A DNA stretch of 64,000 nt from Palaemon carinicauda (taxonomy: Eukaryota; Arthropoda; Malacostraca; Decapoda; Palaemonidae). Every line of letters begins with the position of its first letter. Position 1 is the first letter of the stretch. This document shows positions 14,335 to 24,120 of this stretch, piece by piece. Location: the NCBI RefSeq assembly GCF_036898095.1, contig NC_090729.1:59243850-59307849 (forward strand), written 5' to 3'. The notes beneath the pieces are model-generated. The model worked only from the letters and a program-made list of their open reading frames with translations. It ran no database searches and was not told the origin of the DNA. Both the position numbers and the translations under genes were made by a program.

Positions 14335-17300
14335 GATGGTGAAGATGGGTTGATTTCAATTCTAAGTACAGAAAACCAGAATTTGACAGGTATATGTATA
14401 GAAGAATTGTCATTGACTTTTATCGTTCTTCGTGGCTGAGTGGTATGGTCACTGGCATACAGATATCCTGGACGAAGGTTCAAATCCCCGCTGGTCCGAT
14501 ATCAGAGTCTTTGGGCGGTTCCGCCTGTGGCTCCGATCCCCAGGTCGTTAAGAGAATCCAGACTTTAATGTATTAATATATATGGCTTATTTGAAATATG
14601 AAAGAAACACGTTTAAATGTGCAAAAATATATCATTAATCGAATGCCAAGTCCCAAACCTACCAATTAACAAAGATGGTGAAGATGGGTTGATTTCAATT
14701 CTAAGTACAGGAAACCAGAATTTGACAGGTATATATATATATATAAAAAAGAATTGTCATTGACTTTTTTCTTTCTTCGTGGCCGAATGGTATGGTCACT
14801 GGCATACAGATATCCTGGAAGAGGGTTCATATCCCCGCTGGTACAATATCATAGTCTTTGGGCGGTTTTGCCTGGGGCTCTTATCCCCAGGTCGTTAAGA
14901 GAATCCAGACTTTTATGTATTAATATATATGGCTTATTTGAAATATGAAAGAAACACGTTTAAATGTGCAAAAATATATCATTAATCGAATGCCAAGTCC
15001 CAAACCTACCAATTAACAAAGATGGTGAAGATGGGTTGATTTCAATTCTAAGTACAGGAAACCAGAATTTGACAGGTATATATATATATATAAAAAAGAA
15101 TTGTCATTGACTTTTTTCTTTCTTCGTGGCCGAGTGGTATGGTCACTGGCATAGAGATATCCTGGACGAGGGTTCATATCCCCGCTGGTACAATATCATA
15201 GTCTTTGGGCGGTTTTGCCTGGGGCTCTTATCCCCAGGTCGTTAAGAGAATCCAGACTTTAATGTATTAATATATATGGCTTATTTAGAATATGAAAGAA
15301 ACAGGTTTAAATGTGCAAAAATTTATTATTAATCAAATGCCAAGTCCTAAACCTACCAATTAGCAACTATGGTGAGGATGGGTTGATTTTAATTCTAAGT
15401 ACAGAAAACCAGACTTTGACAGGTATATGTATAGAAGAATTGTCATTGACTTTTATCTTTTTTCGTGGCCGAGTGGTATGGTCACTGGCATACAGATATC
15501 CTATACGAGGGTTCAAATCCCCGCTGGTCCGATATCATAGTCTTTGGGCGGTTCCGCCTGGGGCTCTGATCCCCAGGTCATTAAGAGAATCCAGACTTTA
15601 ATGTATTAATATATAAGGCTTATTTAAAATATGAAAGAAACACGTTTAAATGTGCAAAAAATTTATCATTAATTGAATGCCAAGTTCCTAACCTAGCAAT
15701 TACATACGATGGTGAAGATGGGTTGATTTCAATTCTAAGTACAGAAAACCAGAATTTGACAGGTATATGTATAGAAGAATTGTCATTGACTTTTATCTTT
15801 CTTCGTGGCCGAGTGGTATGGACACTGGCATATAGATATCCTGGACGAGGGTTCAAATCCCCGCTGGTCCGATATCATAGTCTTTAGGCGGTTCCGCCAG
15901 GGGCTCTGATCCCCAGGTCGTTAAGAGAATCCAGACTTTAATGTATTAATATATATGGCTTATTTGAAATATGAAAGAAACACGTTTAAATGTGCAAATA
16001 TTTATCATTAATCGAATGCCAAGTCCCAAACCTACCAATTAGCTACGATGGTGAGGATGGGTTGATTTGAATTCTAAGTACAGAAAACCAAAATTTGACA
16101 GGTATATGTATACAAGAATTGTCATTGACATTTATCTTTCTCCGTGGCCGAGTGGTATGGTCACTAGCATACAGATATCCTGGACGAGAGTTCAAATCCC
16201 CGCTGGTCCGATATCATAGTCTTTAGGCTGTTCCGCCTGGGGCTCTGATCCCCAGGTCGTTAAGAGAATCCAGACTTTAATGTATTAATATATATGGCTT
16301 ATTTAAAATAAGAAAAAAACACGTTTAAATGTGAAAAAATTTATCATTAATCGAATGCCAAGTCCCAAACCTACCAATTAGCTACGATGGTGAAAATGGG
16401 TTGATTTTAATTCTAAGTACAGAAAACCAGAATTTGACAGGTATATGTATAGAAGAATTGTCATTGACTTTTATCTTTCTTCGTGGACGAGTGGTATGGT
16501 CACTGGCATATAGATATCCTGGACGAGGGTTCAAATCCCCGCTGGTCCGATATCATAGTCTTTGGGCAGTTCCGCCTTGGGGCTCTGATCCCCAGGTCGT
16601 TAATCGAATCCAGACTTTAATGTATTAATATATATGGCTTATTTGAAATATGAAAGAAACACGTTTAAATGTGCAAATATTTATCATTAATCGAATGCCA
16701 AGTCCGAAACCTACCAATTAGCTACGATGGTGAAGATGGGTTGATTTCAATTCTAAGTACAGAAAACCAGAATTTGACAGGTATATGTATAGAAGAATTG
16801 TCATTGACTTTTATCGTTCTTCGTGGCTGAGTGGTATGGTCACTGGCATACAGATATCCTGGACGAAGGTTCAAATCCCCGCTGGTCCGATATCAGAGTC
16901 TTTGGGCGGTTCCGCCTGTGGCTCCGATCCCCAGGTCGTTAAGAGAATCCAGACTTTAATGTATTAATATATATGGCTTATTTGAAATATGAAAGAAACA
17001 CGTTTAAATGTGCAAAAATATATCATTAATCGAATGCCAAGTCCCAAACCTACCAATTAACAAACATGGTGAAGATGGGTTGATTTCAATTCTAAGTACA
17101 GGAAACCAGAATTTGACAGGTATATATATATATATAAAAAAGAATTGTCATTGACTTATTTCTTTCTTCGTGGCCGAGTGGTATGGTCACTGGCATACAG
17201 ATATCCTGGACGAGGGTTCATATCCCCGCTGGTACAATATCATAGTCTTTGGGCGGTTTTGCCTGGGGCTCTTATCCCCAGGTCGTTAAGAGAATCCAGA

Positions 17301-19111
17301 CTTTAATGTATTAATATATATGGCTTATTTAGAATATGAAAGAAACAGGTTTAAATGTGCAAAAATTTATTATTAATCAAATGCCAAGTCCTAAACCTAC
17401 CAATTAGCAACGATGGTGAGGATGGGTTGATTTTAATTCTAAGTACAGAAAACCAGACTTTGACAGGTATATGTATAGAAGAATTGTCATTGACTTTTAT
17501 CTTTTTTCGTGGCCGAGTGGTATGGTCACTGGCATACAGATATCCTATACGAGGGTTCAAATCCCCGCTGGTCCGATATCATAGTCTTTGGGCGGTTCCG
17601 CCTGGGGCTCTGATCCCCAGGTCGTTAAGAGAATCCAGACTTTAATATATCAATACATATGGCTTTTTTAAAATATGAAAGAAACAGGTTAAATGTGCAA
17701 AAATATATCATTAATCGAATGCCAAGTGCCAAACCTACCAATTAGCTAAGATGGTGAAGATGGGTTGATTTCAATTCTAAGTACAGAAAACCAGAATTTG
17801 ACATGTATATGTATAGAAGAATTGTCATTGACTTTTATCTTTCTTCGTGGCCGAGTGGTATGGTCCCTGGCATACAGATATCCTGGACGAAGGTTCAAAT
17901 CCTCGCTGGTCCGATATCATAGTCTTTGGGCAGTTCCGCCTGGGGCTCTGATCCCCAGGTCGTTAAGCGAATCCAGACTTTAATGTATTAATATATATGG
18001 CTTATTTGAAATATGGAAAGAAACACATTTAAATGTGCCAAAATTTATCATTAATCGAATGCCAAGTCCCAAAACTACCAATTAGCTACGAAGGTGAGGA
18101 TGGGTTGATTTCAATTCTAAGTACAGAAAACCAGAATTTGACAGGTATATGTATAGAAGAATTGTCATTGACTTTTATCTTTCTTCGTGGCCGAGTGGTA
18201 TGGTCACTGGCATACAGATATAATGGACGAGAGTTCAAATCCCTGCTGGTCCGATATCGTAGTCTTTAGGCGGTTCCGCCTGGGGCTCTGATCCCCAGGT
18301 CGTTAAGAGAATCCAAACTTTAATGTATTAATTTATAAGGCTTATTTGAAATATGAAAGAAACACGTTTAAATGTGCAAAAATTCATCATTAATTGAATG
18401 CCAAGTCCCAAACCTACCAATTAGATATGATGGTGAAGATGGGTTGATTTCAATTCTAAGTACAGAAAACCAGAATTTGACAGGTATATGTATAGAAGAA
18501 TTGTCATTGACTTTTATCTTTCTTCGTGGCCGAGTGTTATGGTCACTGGCATACAGATATCCTGGAGGAGAGTTCAAATCCCCTCTGGTCCGATATCATA
18601 GTCTTTGGCCATTTCCGCCTGGGGCTCTGATCCCCAGGTCGTTAAGAGAATCCAGACTTTAATGTATTAATATATATGGCTTATTTGAAATATGAGAGAA
18701 ACACGTTTGAATATGCAAAAATATATCATTAATCGAATTCCAAGTCCCAAACCTACCAATTAGCTAAGATGGTGAGGATGGGTTGATTTCAATTCTAAGT
18801 ACAGAAAACCAAAATTTGACAGGTATATGTATATATAGAAGAATTGTCATTGACTTTTATCTTTCTTCGTGGCCGAGTGGTATGGTCACTGGCATACAGA
18901 TATCCTGGACGAGAGTTAAAATCCTCGCTGGTCCGATATCATAGTCTTTAGGCGGTTCCGCCTGGGGCTCTGATCCCCAGGTCATTAAGAGAATCCAGAC
19001 TTTAATGTATTAATATATAAGGCTTATTTAAAATATGAAAGAAACACGTTTAAATGTGCAAAAAATTTATCATTAATTGAATGCCAAGTTCCTAACCTAG
19101 CAATTACATAC
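14335..19111 (+). repeat. Higher-order repeat, copy 1 (4,777 bp, 14 monomers)
   Basis: This block is followed directly by a near-identical block offset by 4,777 bp (4,776 after a one-base indel near 18,015). Type order: 1, 1, 2-like, 7, 8, 9, 10, 1, 2, 3, 4, 5, 6, then a 7/10 hybrid. Only a handful of differences from copy 2 were seen, e.g. CAACTATGG at 15,364 against CAACGATGG, CCTGGAAGAG at 14,814 against CCTGGACGAG, CAAACATGG at 17,061 against CAAAGATGG, and an extra G at 18,015. The exact edges can slide by about 90 bp, because the crossover lies in sequence shared by both parents. Inside the block a shorter 2,391-bp (7-monomer) similarity is seen, 14,010-14,750 against 16,401-17,140. Confidence 0.88.
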
Positions 19112-19344
19112 GATGGTGAAGATGGGTTGATTTCAATTCTAAGTACAGAAAACCAGAATTTGACAGGTATATGTATAGAAGAATTGTCATTGACTTTTAT
19201 CGTTCTTCGTGGCTGAGTGGTATGGTCACTGGCATACAGATATCCTGGACGAAGGTTCAAATCCCCGCTGGTCCGATATCAGAGTCTTTGGGCGGTTCCG
19301 CCTGTGGCTCCGATCCCCAGGTCGTTAAGAGAATCCAGACTTTA
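19005..19344 (+). repeat. Hybrid monomer at the junction of the two 4.8-kb copies
   Basis: The front half has type 7 marks (ATATAAGGC, TTCCTAACCTAGC, TTACATACG) and the back half has type 10 marks (ATCGTTCTTCGTGGCTGAG, GACGAAGGTTC, CTGTGGCTCCGATCC). The switch lies between 19,110 and 19,201, where both parents are identical. This is the expected footprint of in-register unequal crossing-over between misaligned monomers. Confidence 0.85.
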
Positions 19345-20377
19345 ATGTATTAATATATATGGCTTATTTGAAATATGAAAGAAACACGTTTAAATGTGCA
19401 AAAATATATCATTAATCGAATGCCAAGTCCCAAACCTACCAATTAACAAAGATGGTGAAGATGGGTTGATTTCAATTCTAAGTACAGGAAACCAGAATTT
19501 GACAGGTATATATATATATATAAAAAAGAATTGTCATTGACTTTTTTCTTTCTTCGTGGCCGAATGGTATGGTCACTGGCATACAGATATCCTGGACGAG
19601 GGTTCATATCCCCGCTGGTACAATATCATAGTCTTTGGGCGGTTTTGCCTGGGGCTCTTATCCCCAGGTCGTTAAGAGAATCCAGACTTTTATGTATTAA
19701 TATATATGGCTTATTTGAAATATGAAAGAAACACGTTTAAATGTGCAAAAATATATCATTAATCGAATGCCAAGTCCCAAACCTACCAATTAACAAAGAT
19801 GGTGAAGATGGGTTGATTTCAATTCTAAGTACAGGAAACCAGAATTTGACAGGTATATATATATATATAAAAAAGAATTGTCATTGACTTTTTTCTTTCT
19901 TCGTGGCCGAGTGGTATGGTCACTGGCATAGAGATATCCTGGACGAGGGTTCATATCCCCGCTGGTACAATATCATAGTCTTTGGGCGGTTTTGCCTGGG
20001 GCTCTTATCCCCAGGTCGTTAAGAGAATCCAGACTTTAATGTATTAATATATATGGCTTATTTAGAATATGAAAGAAACAGGTTTAAATGTGCAAAAATT
20101 TATTATTAATCAAATGCCAAGTCCTAAACCTACCAATTAGCAACGATGGTGAGGATGGGTTGATTTTAATTCTAAGTACAGAAAACCAGACTTTGACAGG
20201 TATATGTATAGAAGAATTGTCATTGACTTTTATCTTTTTTCGTGGCCGAGTGGTATGGTCACTGGCATACAGATATCCTATACGAGGGTTCAAATCCCCG
20301 CTGGTCCGATATCATAGTCTTTGGGCGGTTCCGCCTGGGGCTCTGATCCCCAGGTCATTAAGAGAATCCAGACTTTA

Positions 20378-20717
20378 ATGTATTAATATATAAGGCTTAT
20401 TTAAAATATGAAAGAAACACGTTTAAATGTGCAAAAAATTTATCATTAATTGAATGCCAAGTTCCTAACCTAGCAATTACATACGATGGTGAAGATGGGT
20501 TGATTTCAATTCTAAGTACAGAAAACCAGAATTTGACAGGTATATGTATAGAAGAATTGTCATTGACTTTTATCTTTCTTCGTGGCCGAGTGGTATGGAC
20601 ACTGGCATATAGATATCCTGGACGAGGGTTCAAATCCCCGCTGGTCCGATATCATAGTCTTTAGGCGGTTCCGCCAGGGGCTCTGATCCCCAGGTCGTTA
20701 AGAGAATCCAGACTTTA
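20378..20717 (+). repeat. Monomer type 7
   Basis: Marks: ATATAAGGCTTATTTAAAATATG, GCAAAAAATTT, ATTGAATGCC, TTCCTAACCTAGC, TTACATACG, TGGACACTGGCATATAG and CCGCCAGGGGC. Relatives start near 2,724, 8,459, 10,839, 15,602, 19,005 (front half), 23,781 and 26,821. Confidence 0.82.
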
Positions 20718-21056
20718 ATGTATTAATATATATGGCTTATTTGAAATATGAAAGAAACACGTTTAAATGTGCAAATATTTATCATTAATCGAATGCCAAG
20801 TCCCAAACCTACCAATTAGCTACGATGGTGAGGATGGGTTGATTTGAATTCTAAGTACAGAAAACCAAAATTTGACAGGTATATGTATACAAGAATTGTC
20901 ATTGACATTTATCTTTCTCCGTGGCCGAGTGGTATGGTCACTAGCATACAGATATCCTGGACGAGAGTTCAAATCCCCGCTGGTCCGATATCATAGTCTT
21001 TAGGCTGTTCCGCCTGGGGCTCTGATCCCCAGGTCGTTAAGAGAATCCAGACTTTA
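20718..21056 (+). repeat. Monomer type 8 (T4 run lost)
   Basis: Marks: GCAAATATTTATC, GAGGATGGGTTGATTTGAATTC, CCAAAATTTGAC, TATACAAGAATTG, GACATTTATCTTTCTCCG, ACTAGCATAC, GAGAGTTC and TTAGGC. The change from GACTTTT to GACATTT removes the only T4 of the unit. Relatives start near 3,064, 8,799, 15,942 and 36,170. The GACATTT change also recurs through the right-hand array (e.g. near 44,487, 47,189, 51,253, 53,280, 55,648, 57,678 and 60,028). Confidence 0.82.
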
Positions 21057-21396
21057 ATGTATTAATATATATGGCTTATTTAAAATAAGAAAAAAACACG
21101 TTTAAATGTGAAAAAATTTATCATTAATCGAATGCCAAGTCCCAAACCTACCAATTAGCTACGATGGTGAAAATGGGTTGATTTTAATTCTAAGTACAGA
21201 AAACCAGAATTTGACAGGTATATGTATAGAAGAATTGTCATTGACTTTTATCTTTCTTCGTGGACGAGTGGTATGGTCACTGGCATATAGATATCCTGGA
21301 CGAGGGTTCAAATCCCCGCTGGTCCGATATCATAGTCTTTGGGCAGTTCCGCCTTGGGGCTCTGATCCCCAGGTCGTTAATCGAATCCAGACTTTA
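21057..21396 (+). repeat. Monomer type 9
   Basis: Marks: AAAATAAGAAAAAAACACG, GTGAAAAAATT, GAAAATGGG, GGACGAGTGG in the A box, CATATAG, GGGCAGTTCCGCCTTGGGGC and TAATCGAATCC. Relatives start near 6,416, 9,139, 13,889 and 16,280. Confidence 0.82.
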
Positions 21397-21735
21397 ATGT
21401 ATTAATATATATGGCTTATTTGAAATATGAAAGAAACACGTTTAAATGTGCAAATATTTATCATTAATCGAATGCCAAGTCCGAAACCTACCAATTAGCT
21501 ACGATGGTGAAGATGGGTTGATTTCAATTCTAAGTACAGAAAACCAGAATTTGACAGGTATATGTATAGAAGAATTGTCATTGACTTTTATCGTTCTTCG
21601 TGGCTGAGTGGTATGGTCACTGGCATACAGATATCCTGGACGAAGGTTCAAATCCCCGCTGGTCCGATATCAGAGTCTTTGGGCGGTTCCGCCTGTGGCT
21701 CCGATCCCCAGGTCGTTAAGAGAATCCAGACTTTA
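21397..21735 (+). repeat. Monomer type 10
   Basis: Marks: GCAAATATTT, GTCCGAAACC, ATCGTTCTTCGTGGCTGAG, GACGAAGGTTC, ATATCAGAGTC and CTGTGGCTCCGATCC, which puts a mismatch in the second hairpin. Relatives start near 3,401, 6,755, 9,479, 14,228 and 16,620. It is usually followed by a type 1 (TA) unit. Confidence 0.82.
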
Positions 21736-22082
21736 ATGTATTAATATATATGGCTTATTTGAAATATGAAAGAAACACGTTTAAATGTGCAAAAATATAT
21801 CATTAATCGAATGCCAAGTCCCAAACCTACCAATTAACAAAGATGGTGAAGATGGGTTGATTTCAATTCTAAGTACAGGAAACCAGAATTTGACAGGTAT
21901 ATATATATATATAAAAAAGAATTGTCATTGACTTATTTCTTTCTTCGTGGCCGAGTGGTATGGTCACTGGCATACAGATATCCTGGACGAGGGTTCATAT
22001 CCCCGCTGGTACAATATCATAGTCTTTGGGCGGTTTTGCCTGGGGCTCTTATCCCCAGGTCGTTAAGAGAATCCAGACTTTA
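21736..22082 (+). repeat. Monomer type 1 (TA type, 347 bp)
   Basis: Marks: AATTAACAAAGATGG, CAGGAAACC, a (TA)8-9 run in place of TATATGTATAGAAG, GGTTCATATCC (B-box A-to-T change), GGTACAATATC, GGCGGTTTTGCC and CTCTTATCC. These changes travel together, so this is a true subfamily and not independent TA slippage. Other short-TA members start at 1, about 7,096, about 11,520, 14,568, 14,915, 16,959, 19,345 and 19,692. Long-TA members start near 3,740, 5,323 and 34,282. Several have a T6 run (GACTTTTTTC) upstream of the A box. Confidence 0.85.
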
Positions 22083-22421
22083 ATGTATTAATATATATGG
22101 CTTATTTAGAATATGAAAGAAACAGGTTTAAATGTGCAAAAATTTATTATTAATCAAATGCCAAGTCCTAAACCTACCAATTAGCAACGATGGTGAGGAT
22201 GGGTTGATTTTAATTCTAAGTACAGAAAACCAGACTTTGACAGGTATATGTATAGAAGAATTGTCATTGACTTTTATCTTTTTTCGTGGCCGAGTGGTAT
22301 GGTCACTGGCATACAGATATCCTATACGAGGGTTCAAATCCCCGCTGGTCCGATATCATAGTCTTTGGGCGGTTCCGCCTGGGGCTCTGATCCCCAGGTC
22401 GTTAAGAGAATCCAGACTTTA
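22083..22421 (+). repeat. Monomer type 2
   Basis: Marks: TTAGAATATG, AAACAGG, TTATTAATCAAATGCC, CCTAAACCTACC, GATTTTAATTC, CAGACTTTGAC, TATCTTTTTTCG and CCTATACGAGG. The T6 run immediately before the A box could hinder transcription from this unit. Other members start at 1,027, about 7,440, about 15,263, 17,307 and 20,039. Confidence 0.82.
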
Positions 22422-22759
22422 ATATATCAATACATATGGCTTTTTTAAAATATGAAAGAAACAGGTTAAATGTGCAAAAATATATCATTAATCGAATGCC
22501 AAGTGCCAAACCTACCAATTAGCTAAGATGGTGAAGATGGGTTGATTTCAATTCTAAGTACAGAAAACCAGAATTTGACATGTATATGTATAGAAGAATT
22601 GTCATTGACTTTTATCTTTCTTCGTGGCCGAGTGGTATGGTCCCTGGCATACAGATATCCTGGACGAAGGTTCAAATCCTCGCTGGTCCGATATCATAGT
22701 CTTTGGGCAGTTCCGCCTGGGGCTCTGATCCCCAGGTCGTTAAGCGAATCCAGACTTTA
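22422..22759 (+). repeat. Monomer type 3
   Basis: Marks: ATATATCAATACATATGG, GGCTTTTTT near the start, AAGTGCCAAACC, GACATGTATATG, GGTCCCTGGC, GACGAAGGTTC, TCCTCGCTGG and TAAGCGAATCC. The early T6 (22,441-22,446) would stop transcripts from the preceding unit's promoter after about 155 nt. Related units start at 1,366, 4,985, about 7,779 and 17,645. Confidence 0.82.
22441..22446 (+). terminator. T6 run in type 3 monomer, possible early Pol III stop
   Basis: Six T in a row about 20 bp into the monomer. Equivalent runs lie at 1,385-1,390, 5,004-5,009, 7,797-7,802, 17,664-17,669 and 32,610-32,615. The consensus monomer has only TTATTT here. If the upstream promoter is active, an RNA of about 155 nt containing only the tRNA-like part and hairpins would result. 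Confidence 0.4.
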
Positions 22760-23098
22760 ATGTATTAATATATATGGCTTATTTGAAATATGAAAGAAAC
22801 ACATTTAAATGTGCCAAAATTTATCATTAATCGAATGCCAAGTCCCAAAACTACCAATTAGCTACGAAGGTGAGGATGGGTTGATTTCAATTCTAAGTAC
22901 AGAAAACCAGAATTTGACAGGTATATGTATAGAAGAATTGTCATTGACTTTTATCTTTCTTCGTGGCCGAGTGGTATGGTCACTGGCATACAGATATAAT
23001 GGACGAGAGTTCAAATCCCTGCTGGTCCGATATCGTAGTCTTTAGGCGGTTCCGCCTGGGGCTCTGATCCCCAGGTCGTTAAGAGAATCCAAACTTTA
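22760..23098 (+). repeat. Monomer type 4
   Basis: Marks: ACATTTAAATGTGCCAAAATT, AAAACTACC, ACGAAGGTGAGG, GATATAATGGACGAGAGTTC (breaks one GATATC arm), CCCTGCTGG, ATCGTAG and CTTTAGGCGG. Members also start near 1,704, 9,815 and 17,983; the 9,815 copy has GAAGCTGAGG. Confidence 0.82.
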
Positions 23099-23437
23099 AT
23101 GTATTAATTTATAAGGCTTATTTGAAATATGAAAGAAACACGTTTAAATGTGCAAAAATTCATCATTAATTGAATGCCAAGTCCCAAACCTACCAATTAG
23201 ATATGATGGTGAAGATGGGTTGATTTCAATTCTAAGTACAGAAAACCAGAATTTGACAGGTATATGTATAGAAGAATTGTCATTGACTTTTATCTTTCTT
23301 CGTGGCCGAGTGTTATGGTCACTGGCATACAGATATCCTGGAGGAGAGTTCAAATCCCCTCTGGTCCGATATCATAGTCTTTGGCCATTTCCGCCTGGGG
23401 CTCTGATCCCCAGGTCGTTAAGAGAATCCAGACTTTA
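23099..23437 (+). repeat. Monomer type 5
   Basis: Marks: ATTAATTTATAAGGC, ATTGAATGCC, ATTAGATATGATGG, GAGTGTTATGG, CTGGAGGAGAGTTC, CCCCTCTGG and TTGGCCATTTCCGCC. Relatives start near 2,043, 10,157 and 18,323. The first hairpin is weakened by the GGCCATTTCCGCC change. Confidence 0.8.
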
Positions 23438-23780
23438 ATGTATTAATATATATGGCTTATTTGAAATATGAGAGAAACACGTTTGAATATGCAAAAATAT
23501 ATCATTAATCGAATTCCAAGTCCCAAACCTACCAATTAGCTAAGATGGTGAGGATGGGTTGATTTCAATTCTAAGTACAGAAAACCAAAATTTGACAGGT
23601 ATATGTATATATAGAAGAATTGTCATTGACTTTTATCTTTCTTCGTGGCCGAGTGGTATGGTCACTGGCATACAGATATCCTGGACGAGAGTTAAAATCC
23701 TCGCTGGTCCGATATCATAGTCTTTAGGCGGTTCCGCCTGGGGCTCTGATCCCCAGGTCATTAAGAGAATCCAGACTTTA
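23438..23780 (+). repeat. Monomer type 6 (343 bp)
   Basis: Marks: GAGAGAAACACGTTTGAATATGC, CGAATTCC, TATATGTATATATAG (4 bp longer than consensus) and GAGAGTTAAAATCCTCGC, in which the B box has lost its invariant TTC. A weak or inactive internal promoter is likely. Relatives start near 2,383, 10,498 and 18,662; the first two keep a TTCAAATC core. Confidence 0.8.
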
Positions 23781-24120
23781 ATGTATTAATATATAAGGCT
23801 TATTTAAAATATGAAAGAAACACGTTTAAATGTGCAAAAAATTTATCATTAATTGAATGCCAAGTTCCTAACCTAGCAATTACATACGATGGTGAAGATG
23901 GGTTGATTTCAATTCTAAGTACAGAAAACCAGAATTTGACAGGTATATGTATAGAAGAATTGTCATTGACTTTTATCTTTCTTCGTGGCCGAGTGGTATG
24001 GTCACTGGCATACAGATATCCTGGACGAGGGTTCAAATCCCCGCTGGTCCGATATCATAGTCTTTGGGCGGTTCCGCCTGGGGCTCTGATCCCCAGGTCG
24101 TTAAGAGAATCCAGACTTTA

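Larger units (their letters stand above)
19112..23888 (+). repeat. Higher-order repeat, copy 2 (4,777 bp, 14 monomers)
   Basis: Second member of the tandem pair, matching copy 1 monomer by monomer, including the two successive TA-type units (19,345 and 19,692). It ends inside an undamaged type 7 front half at 23,781. Copy 1 ends at the equivalent place but switches to type 10 sequence, which marks the crossover. The very low divergence implies a recent duplication, or a local assembly duplication, which the sequence alone cannot exclude. Confidence 0.88.
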
